DNA of 15,540 bases from Lachnospiraceae bacterium (GTDB taxonomy: Bacteria > Bacillota_A > Clostridia > Lachnospirales > Lachnospiraceae): the NCBI GenBank assembly GCA_024691045.1, contig JAILOC010000136.1, positions 1 to 15,540 on the forward strand, given 5' to 3'. The notes beneath the pieces were generated by a model. That model worked only from the letters and a program-made list of their open reading frames with translations. It was not told the origin of the DNA and did not search any database. Position numbers and translations under genes: made by a program. Positions 10,616 to 15,540 of this stretch are shown piece by piece (positions within the stretch are counted from its first letter, which is position 1; the number at the start of each line of letters is the position of its first letter).

Positions 10616-10624
10616 ATTATAGCA
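10616..10624 (-). promoter_or_regulatory. Extended -10 promoter of map
   Basis: On the - strand the sequence reads TGCTATAAT, a perfect TATAAT with the TGn extension. No good -35 lies 16-18 bases upstream, which fits extended -10 promoters. Predicted start is near 10608, leaving a leader of about 20 bases including AAAGGAGA. Confidence 0.65.
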
Positions 10625-10633
10625 TATTTCGGG

Positions 10634-10678
10634 AAAAAATGCTCGTGCCGGATGCATTTTTTGCCCTTGAAAAAATGC
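10634..10678. repeat. Three overlapping arms of a short inverted repeat between map and nrdG
   Basis: AAAAAATGC occurs at 10634-10642 and again at 10670-10678, with its complement GCATTTTTT at 10654-10662 between them. The middle arm can pair with either outer arm but not both. The left pairing is extended by GGG (10631-10633) with CCC (10664-10666) across one bulge. The right arm overlaps the -35 box of nrdG, so it is probably a DNA-level element rather than part of the nrdG transcript. Confidence 0.7.
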
Positions 10679-10695
10679 TCCCTCTCTCCTATAGT
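10667..10695 (+). promoter_or_regulatory. Sigma-A promoter of nrdG
   Basis: TTGAAA (10667-10672), 17 bases, then TATAGT (10690-10695). Transcription would start near 10702, giving a leader of about 55 bases before the nrdG ATG. Confidence 0.7.
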
Positions 10696-10705
10696 TATAT
10701 CTATA
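10690..10705. promoter_or_regulatory. 16-bp near-palindrome over the nrdG -10 box (possible operator)
   Basis: TATAG-TTATAT-CTATA is symmetric at 14 of 16 positions and begins on the first base of the -10 box. Size, AT-rich core and placement recall NrdR boxes before ribonucleotide reductase genes, but the ACA...TGT ends of the usual NrdR consensus are missing. Assignment to NrdR is therefore only a suggestion. Confidence 0.4.
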
Positions 10706-10755
10706 TTGCAGTATTGTCATGCGGTTTAAGTGCCGCGGTTAATCGGAGAGAAGAA

Positions 10756-11286
10756 ATGTATTACGGCGAGATCAAAAAATGTGATGTTGCGGACGGCCCC
10801 GGGGTACGAGTTTCCCTGTTCGTCAGCGGATGCCGTCATCATTGTGAGGGTTGCTTCAACGCCAAAACATGGGATTTTTCCTTCGGACAGGTCTACACCG
10901 CCGAAGTCGAACAGTCACTTATTGACGCAATGGCACCGGATTACATATCGGGCTTTACCTTCCTGGGCGGTGAACCCATGGAACCCGAAAACAGGCCCTT
11001 TGTATTTTCACTGGCTAAGAAGCTCCGCGACAGATACCCGGACAAGACCATCTGGCTCTACAGCGGATACACCTTCGAGACGGATATACTTAAGTGGGCG
11101 GAGGATGACGAGATCGTCCGCAATCTCCTGCCCCTTCTGGATGTCATAGTCGACGGGGAATTCGTATTAAAAGAAAAAAATCTGAACCTCAAATTCCGCG
11201 GAAGCGCAAACCAGAGGCTCATAGATGTTAAGAGATCGCTTGCGGAAGGCAAGACCGTGCTCTGTGACGAAAGCAACCTCAGGTAA
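10756..11286 (+). CDS. nrdG: Anaerobic ribonucleotide reductase activating protein
   Basis: A radical-SAM protein that installs the glycyl radical on class III ribonucleotide reductase NrdD, allowing dNTP synthesis without oxygen. The 176 residues show the 4Fe-4S motif CRHHCEGC (Cys26, Cys30, Cys33), the NrdG-type start DGPGVRVSLFVSGC (13-26), and LGGEPM (70-75), which contributes to SAM binding. Length is slightly above the usual 150-170. The frame is open from 10639, but ATG 10756 is chosen because GGAGAG (10745-10750) precedes it, homology to NrdG begins there, and the promoter lies inside the longer frame. nrdD is not adjacent, which departs from the common nrdD-nrdG pair; it must be elsewhere or beyond reach. 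A long hairpin ends the gene. Confidence 0.95.
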   Translation: MYYGEIKKCDVADGPGVRVSLFVSGCRHHCEGCFNAKTWDFSFGQVYTAEVEQSLIDAMAPDYISGFTFLGGEPMEPENRPFVFSLAKKLRDRYPDKTIWLYSGYTFETDILKWAEDDEIVRNLLPLLDVIVDGEFVLKEKNLNLKFRGSANQRLIDVKRSLAEGKTVLCDESNLR

Positions 11287-11305
11287 GAAGAGGTTGTAAA
11301 GCAGG

Positions 11306-11381
11306 GGAAACAGGGGGACGGCTTACGCTGTTTTGATGAATCTTTCAAAACAGCGTAAGCCGTCCCCCTGTTTCCTTTTTT
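11306..11381 (+). terminator. Very long hairpin terminator of nrdG, REP-like palindrome
   Basis: Two perfectly complementary 31-base arms (11306-11336 and 11345-11375) enclose an 8-base loop (11337-11344) and are followed by TTTTTTCTTTT. The arm contains CAGGGGGACGGCTTACGCTG. It starts 19 bases after the nrdG stop. On the - strand there is no U tract, so it acts as an intrinsic terminator only for nrdG. The arm length is far beyond what a terminator needs, and the core looks like dispersed palindromes of Firmicutes. Confidence 0.85.
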
Positions 11382-11401
11382 CTTTTGGTTAAGGCTTCGG
11401 T

Positions 11402-11860
11402 TTAGAAGAATCCGAATTTGTCGAGCTTTTCGAGTGCCGACTGGATCTTGTCCATCGTTTCATTGATCTTCTCGATATCCAGCTGGTTAAGCTGCTGTGT
11501 CACCTCTTCAAGATCGAGTTCACCAAGCGTAGCATTGATCTGATCAAGATCGAGCGATTCGATCGTATTCTTGATCTCCTGAAGATCGAGCTCATTTAAC
11601 TGAGCGGAAAGAGCATCCCAGTCGACGGCATTTATCGCCTCGGAGGTATTGTGGATATCCTCGGCAAGCTGTGGAAGATCCGCTTTCTTAAGCTCCTTAA
11701 CGACCTGGAAGGTGGTCTCAAGATCCTTCTTATAATCCGACAGGATCCTGTATCCCTGAAGGAGTACAACGATAAGTGCAAGGAACATCACAAGTATGAG
11801 AATGCACAGAGTCTGTGTTGCCCTGAGAGATTTCCGAAGTTTCCTGATCTCGTTTTCCAT
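11402..11860 (-). CDS. Small membrane protein with 12-residue tandem repeats
   Basis: A 152-residue protein of no recognised family. Residues 1-14 are basic, 16-36 form one membrane helix, 40-60 are a charged helix, and 79-138 consist of five exact 12-residue repeats of the form LDLEEINATLxx, starting at 79, 91, 103, 115 and 127. A possible sixth, out of phase, is at 60-71. The strict spacing of hydrophobic residues suggests an amphipathic helical rod or apolipoprotein-like surface rather than a plain heptad coiled coil. The end is KFGFF. Topology (basic N-terminus before the helix) suggests a cytoplasmic N-terminus and an external repeat domain. A strong AAAGGAGG precedes the ATG. It is the last gene of the DUF5685/J-domain operon, 18 bp after the J-domain gene. 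Confidence 0.85.
   Translation of the reverse strand: MENEIRKLRKSLRATQTLCILILVMFLALIVVLLQGYRILSDYKKDLETTFQVVKELKKADLPQLAEDIHNTSEAINAVDWDALSAQLNELDLQEIKNTIESLDLDQINATLGELDLEEVTQQLNQLDIEKINETMDKIQSALEKLDKFGFF
11447..11626 (-). repeat. Five in-frame 36-bp units encoding a dodecapeptide repeat
   Basis: Residues 79-138 of the small membrane protein divide into five 12-residue units with hydrophobic residues at positions 1, 3, 6 and 10 and Asp at position 2. At DNA level the units share pieces such as CTCGATCTT-type segments but have diverged, so selection seems to act on the protein pattern. Confidence 0.75.
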
Positions 11861-11878
11861 GTGATCCTCCTTTTCTCA

Positions 11879-12604
11879 TCAACATCCCAGACAGCTTACG
11901 CACAGGAAGAGATTGATGCAGGTGTTACAGCATCCGACGGCATTTGTGTTGCCGTATCCGTAAGTATTTCTCCTGTCATTATACCATCCCGTATAATTTG
12001 CCGCACCGTCCCTGGTGCTTCTTGTGAACGGTCCTCCGGTCAGATAATCGTACAGTACCGAATACTCCGAATTGGAGGGTTCCATAGACGCAGCCGCTCT
12101 CGAATGATAGATCGCCTGTGTCCTGTTTCCTGTCCTTTCGTATGTGATGGCACTGTAGTAATACCATCTCGCATTTCTCTGTGAAGGATCGATGGAATCG
12201 AGCAGGTTTCTCGCTTCACGCAGAAGTCCGTTTGCGATGAAATTTGCGACCGCTTCAAGCTGCGCATCCGTTTCTCCGTAGCTTGCGGAAGTATTCCTTC
12301 TGTAGCCGCTGTAGGATGTGCCTCCCGCACCGTATCCCTGATATGACCTGCCTGCGGATGAACCGTAGGATGATCCTGCGGAAGATGAATTCCTGTAAAC
12401 TCTCGGATCCACTTTGCCGTCGATTATATCCTCGTATGCTGCCTGAACAGCCTTGAACTTCTCTTCGGCCGCCCTCTTCTCGAGTTCAGGTTTGTTCATG
12501 TTGGAATCGGGATGGTAGAGTCTCGAGAGTTTTCTGTATGCTTTTTTTATCTCTTCCTCGGAGGCTGTGGGAGCAACTCCGAGGATCTTGTACGGATCCG
12601 TCAT
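11879..12604 (-). CDS. J-domain protein with TPR-like region and cysteine-rich tail
   Basis: A 241-residue DnaJ-family co-chaperone candidate that would stimulate DnaK ATPase. Residues 2-62 are a complete J domain with HPD at 31-33 (YHPDSN). Residues 71-110 are a Ser/Gly/Tyr-rich linker. Residues 113-190 ([17 protein letters not shown]..., ...[19 protein letters not shown]...) look like one or two TPR-type helical hairpins. The tail 222-241 carries six Cys (225, 226, 229, 235, 238, 241) among hydrophobic residues. It lacks the G/F region, the four CxxCxGxG zinc repeats and the C-terminal substrate domain of DnaJ, so it is not the housekeeping DnaJ. Its ATG overlaps the stop of the DUF5685 gene by 4 bp (ATGA), so translation is probably coupled. 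Confidence 0.93.
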   Translation of the reverse strand: MTDPYKILGVAPTASEEEIKKAYRKLSRLYHPDSNMNKPELEKRAAEEKFKAVQAAYEDIIDGKVDPRVYRNSSSAGSSYGSSAGRSYQGYGAGGTSYSGYRRNTSASYGETDAQLEAVANFIANGLLREARNLLDSIDPSQRNARWYYYSAITYERTGNRTQAIYHSRAAASMEPSNSEYSVLYDYLTGGPFTRSTRDGAANYTGWYNDRRNTYGYGNTNAVGCCNTCINLFLCVSCLGC

Positions 12605-13464
12605 CTGTTTTCTCCTTCTTTTTCAGCCCCGGCTGTGCTGCCCGATTTTCTCTTTCCGGCAGCGATATTGAATCTTATCCATATCCCGGAATATAGAATA
12701 TTCCTGAGTATATCCACGTTTTCAATAAGCGGCATCTTCTCAAATGCGATGCACGCTTCCTGGAGATGAACGGTTATCATCTCCCTTGCGGTATTTTCGA
12801 AATCACTCTTATCATATATGTCTGCAAAGGGATTGTATCTTCCCTTTTTTATATCGCTGTATATATCCTCATACGCATCCATAAGATAGACCGCGCGTCC
12901 CAGATGATCTCCGAAGGGTCTTAAATACTTCTCCCATTCATCCTTCCTGTAAGCATATACCTCGGACATGCATCTGCCGAAGTGATACGCCATCTCTTCG
13001 GGATCGTACCTGCCCTTTCTTTCGAGTTCATCGATGGCTGCGATCGCATCGGTTATGATCTCTATCTTGCTCTCATACTGCTGCCTGATCTTCTTCGTCT
13101 TGCCATCAAGAAGTCCCGCGAGCATCCTGGCAGAAAGCTTGCGGTCATCATTCCAGTCATCCCTGCACTTGAACATCGCCATAAGGACATTCATATCCGC
13201 AGCGTAATCCGTCGCGGGATTGGTCCTTATCACATGCTTAACTCCGGGATGGACCGCGCATTTGCGTGAGGATATCTCATCATGCATATCATACAGATCG
13301 CACAAAAGAGTACATAAAAATGCGCCGTCGTAAGAAAGAGTGAACTCACCCATGAGTCCGAACTTTTTCTTAAGGACAGCGCAAAGACCACAGTAGTATG
13401 AATGATACAGATCATACTCCTTGAACTTCATTTCGGGCTTATTGACCGTTGTGTAACCAAACAT
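12601..13464 (-). CDS. DUF5685 family protein
   Basis: A 287-residue, largely helical protein of unknown function, recognised as DUF5685 from its start ([20 protein letters not shown]) and the following [16 protein letters not shown] (21-36). Conserved-looking features are Cys25-x2-Cys28, [21 protein letters not shown] (86-104) with an Asp-rich run at 102-107, and [19 protein letters not shown] (188-206) followed by GRYNPF. The three Asp at 196, 200 and 204 are spaced four apart, as on one face of a helix. This second motif recalls squalene/phytoene-synthase-type enzymes, so an isoprenoid-synthase-like fold is possible (inference). The C-terminus (270-287) is a charged tail. No membrane segment is seen. 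First gene of an operon with the J-domain protein; AAAGGGA precedes the ATG, and no clear promoter was found in the 50 bases between it and the pnp terminator. Confidence 0.88.
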   Translation of the reverse strand: MFGYTTVNKPEMKFKEYDLYHSYYCGLCAVLKKKFGLMGEFTLSYDGAFLCTLLCDLYDMHDEISSRKCAVHPGVKHVIRTNPATDYAADMNVLMAMFKCRDDWNDDRKLSARMLAGLLDGKTKKIRQQYESKIEIITDAIAAIDELERKGRYDPEEMAYHFGRCMSEVYAYRKDEWEKYLRPFGDHLGRAVYLMDAYEDIYSDIKKGRYNPFADIYDKSDFENTAREMITVHLQEACIAFEKMPLIENVDILRNILYSGIWIRFNIAAGKRKSGSTAGAEKEGENR

Positions 13465-13516
13465 ATGTAAGTCCCTTTGTAATGTCAGTTAACTGTTCTG
13501 GCGGTGCTTATCGGAT

Positions 13517-13547
13517 AAAAAACGGGCCCGTTTATGAGCGGGCCCGT
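13517..13547 (-). terminator. Rho-independent terminator of pnp
   Basis: On the - strand ACGGGCCCG (13547-13539) and CGGGCCCGT (13530-13522) pair over an 8-base loop and are followed by a run of U (13522-13517). It lies 20 bases past the pnp stop codon. Each arm contains the self-complementary GGGCCC. Confidence 0.92.
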
Positions 13548-13566
13548 CCGTGTGCCAAACCGGTTA

Positions 13567-15540
13567 TCAGTTCTGAGCTACATCCTTCATTGAGAAGCTG
13601 ATACGTCCCATCTTGTCCTTTCCAAGGCACTTAACGGTAACGATATCTCCGAGGGTCAGATAATCCTCGACATGCTCAACTCTCTCCTTGGCAATCTTGG
13701 AAATGTGTACCATTCCCTCCTTGCCGGGAGCGAACTCAACGAATGCTCCGAACTCCTTGATGGAAACAACCTTTCCCTTGAAAACCTGTCCCTCTTCGAA
13801 CTCGGTGGTAATGATCTTGACCATATCGATGGCCTTGTCCATTCCCTCTTTGTCGGTTCCGCAGATATCAACTCTTCCGCTCTCATCGATGTCGATCTTA
13901 ACACCGGTGCGTGCGATGATCTCGTTGATGGTCTTGCCGCGCTGTCCGACAACATCACCGATCTTCTCGGGATCGATATTGATGGAAACGATCTTGGGAG
14001 CATACTTGCCGACCTCAGCACGGGGTGCTGCGATAGCGGGCTTCATGCAGGTATCCATGATGAAGAGTCTTGCTTCACGGCATCTGGCGATAGCACCTTC
14101 TACAATGGGTCTGGTAAGTCCATGGATCTTGATGTCCATCTGGATAGCGGTGATTCCTTCGGTGGTACCGGTTACCTTGAAGTCCATGTCTCCGAAGAAG
14201 TCCTCGAGACCCTGGATGTCGGTAAGGAGTACAAAATCGTCATCGGTCTCACCGGTAACAAGTCCGCAGGAGATACCTGCGACCATCTTCTTGATGGGAA
14301 CACCCGCAGCCATAAGGGACATGCAGGATGCGCAGGTGGAAGCCATTGAAGTGGAACCGTTGGACTCGAAGGTCTCGGATACGCATCTGATGGCATAAGG
14401 GAATTCCTCGGGGCTGGGAAGAACGGGGAGAAGTGCACGCTCTGCAAGAGCTCCGTGTCCGATCTCACGACGTCCGGGACCGCGGCTTACCTTGGTCTCG
14501 CCAACCGAATATGAGGGGAAGTTGTACTGGTGGATATATCTCTTCTCGGAAACGTAAGGATCAAGTCCTTCAACTCTCTGAGCCTCGGAAAGAGGTGCGA
14601 GGGTGGTAACGTCACAGATCTGGGTCTGTCCTCTGGTGAACATTGCGGAACCGTGAACTCTGGGGATGATATCAACCTCAGCGGAAAGAGGTCTGATCTG
14701 GGTGATCTCACGTCCGTCGGGTCTCTTGTGATCCTTGAGGATCATCTTTCTTACGGTCTTCTTTTCATACTGATATACTGCCTCACCGAGAACTGCGAGG
14801 TAATCCTCGTTGTCTGCGAAAGCTTCCTTGAGACGCTCGGTGATCTCTGCGATGTTGCCCTCTCTTGTCTGCTTGTCATCGGTGAAGACAGCGGTCTCCA
14901 TCTCAGCGGGAGGAACGATCTCCTTCATCTTCTCGAACATCTCTGCGGGGATAGCACATGAGGTATACTCATGCTTCTTCTTGCCTACCTCTGCGACGAT
15001 CTTGTCGATGAAAGCGATGATGGTCTGGTTGATGTCGTGTGCCATGTAGATAGCCTCGAGCATCTTAGCTTCGGGGATCTCATTTGCACCGGCCTCGATC
15101 ATGATGACCTTCTGCTTGGTGGATGCAACGGTGAGCTTAAGGTCACCCTTGTCCCAAACTTCCTGGGAAGGATTGACGACGAACTCTCCGTCCTTCATAC
15201 CTACCTGGGTCATAGCGCAGGGACCGTCGAAAGGAATATCGGAGATGCAGGTTGAGATAGCTGCGCCGAGCATTGCGACAAGCTCGGGTCTGCACTCTGG
15301 ATCGACGCTCATGACCATGCAGTCAAGAGTTACATCATTACGATAATCCTTGGGGAAAAGAGGTCTCATGGGGCGGTCGATAACACGGCTGGTAAGAATC
15401 GCATTCTCGCTTGCCTTTCCCTCACGCTTATTGAAACCTCCGGGAAGTTTTCCTACTGCGTAGTATTTCTCTTCGTACTCAACAGAAAGAGGGAAGAAAT
15501 CGATTCCGTCCCTGGGAGCACTTGAAGCCGTTGCGGTAGC
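13567..15540 (-). CDS. pnp: Polynucleotide phosphorylase (5' end beyond the window)
   Basis: A 3'-5' phosphorolytic exoribonuclease and RNA tail polymerase, part of RNA decay. The frame runs open to the right edge: before the Met at 15369 it reads ...TATASSAPRDGIDFFPLSVEY... and ...KLPGGFNKREGKASENAIL..., typical PNPase N-terminal sequence, so 15369 is not the start. About 657 residues are visible and roughly 40-50 N-terminal ones are missing. Counting from the Met at 15369, an RNase PH core ends near 100, a helical linker follows, and the second RNase PH core has GPGRREIGHGALAERALLP (298-316) and ESNGSTSMAS (337-346). Then follow LTDIQGLEDFFGDMDFKV (387-404), a KH domain (about 475-535, with VVGQRGKTINEI), and an S1 RNA-binding domain (about 547-597, GKVVSIKEFGAFVEF). 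It ends right after S1 without the basic tail of some homologues. A strong terminator separates it from the DUF5685 gene. Confidence 0.97.
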   Translation of the reverse strand, partial: ATATASSAPRDGIDFFPLSVEYEEKYYAVGKLPGGFNKREGKASENAILTSRVIDRPMRPLFPKDYRNDVTLDCMVMSVDPECRPELVAMLGAAISTCISDIPFDGPCAMTQVGMKDGEFVVNPSQEVWDKGDLKLTVASTKQKVIMIEAGANEIPEAKMLEAIYMAHDINQTIIAFIDKIVAEVGKKKHEYTSCAIPAEMFEKMKEIVPPAEMETAVFTDDKQTREGNIAEITERLKEAFADNEDYLAVLGEAVYQYEKKTVRKMILKDHKRPDGREITQIRPLSAEVDIIPRVHGSAMFTRGQTQICDVTTLAPLSEAQRVEGLDPYVSEKRYIHQYNFPSYSVGETKVSRGPGRREIGHGALAERALLPVLPSPEEFPYAIRCVSETFESNGSTSMASTCASCMSLMAAGVPIKKMVAGISCGLVTGETDDDFVLLTDIQGLEDFFGDMDFKVTGTTEGITAIQMDIKIHGLTRPIVEGAIARCREARLFIMDTCMKPAIAAPRAEVGKYAPKIVSINIDPEKIGDVVGQRGKTINEIIARTGVKIDIDESGRVDICGTDKEGMDKAIDMVKIITTEFEEGQVFKGKVVSIKEFGAFVEFAPGKEGMVHISKIAKERVEHVEDYLTLGDIVTVKCLGKDKMGRISFSMKDVAQN

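Noticed and set aside
10639..10755. Upstream extension of nrdG to an ATG at 10639
   Set aside because: It would include the promoter, has no ribosome binding site, and adds sequence absent from NrdG; ATG 10756 with GGAGAG fits.
13672..14398. Two overlapping + strand frames of 225 and 236 codons inside pnp
   Set aside because: Both are antisense to KH/S1 and RNase PH sequences of pnp, and they overlap each other; shadows of pnp codon use.
15367..15369. pnp start at Met 15369
   Set aside because: The frame continues to the window edge with clear PNPase N-terminal sequence, so this Met is internal.

Overview
The window looks like a stretch of chromosome from a low-to-mid GC Gram-positive anaerobe of the Clostridia, most likely a Lachnospiraceae relative. 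The clues are strong AGGAGG-type ribosome binding sites, sigma-A promoters, rho-independent terminators, a stand-alone anaerobic ribonucleotide reductase activase, a clostridial-type aspartate kinase, a SEC-C methionine aminopeptidase and a DUF5685/J-domain gene pair. The species cannot be fixed from the sequence alone. No phage, IS element or CRISPR array was seen, and no gene looks frameshifted.

Layout. At the left edge a tRNA-Gly(GCC) has its own near-consensus promoter and terminator on the + strand. From 227 to 10589 seven genes lie head to tail on the - strand. In transcription order they are: SEC-C methionine aminopeptidase; a membrane-anchored SGNH-like protein; a soluble PocR-type hybrid histidine kinase; glyA; homoserine dehydrogenase; aspartate kinase; and a membrane-anchored GH3-like protein. 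Gaps are 9 to about 100 bp, with no clear terminator between genes. A promoter candidate sits before the kinase and an extended -10 promoter before map, so this may be one or several overlapping operons. The glyA-hom-ask core joins aspartate-family (homoserine/threonine) synthesis to serine/glycine/one-carbon metabolism.

At 10590-10755 a compact divergent promoter region separates map from nrdG on the + strand. The nrdG promoter carries a 16-bp near-palindrome over its -10 box and a set of mutually exclusive short inverted repeats. nrdG ends in a very long perfect hairpin (31-bp arms) whose GGGGACGG core resembles REP-like palindromes of Firmicutes.

From 13464 back to 11402 there is a tight three-gene - strand operon: a DUF5685 protein, a J-domain protein with a cysteine-rich tail (4-bp overlap) and a small membrane protein built of 12-residue repeats. 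This is the best candidate in the window for an undescribed system. The right edge holds the 3' part of pnp (polynucleotide phosphorylase) with a strong terminator.

A recurring theme is catalytic folds whose active-site residues are gone: the GH3-like protein, the SGNH-like protein and one receiver domain of the kinase all look like pseudo-domains. These calls rest on reading motifs by eye, not on alignments.
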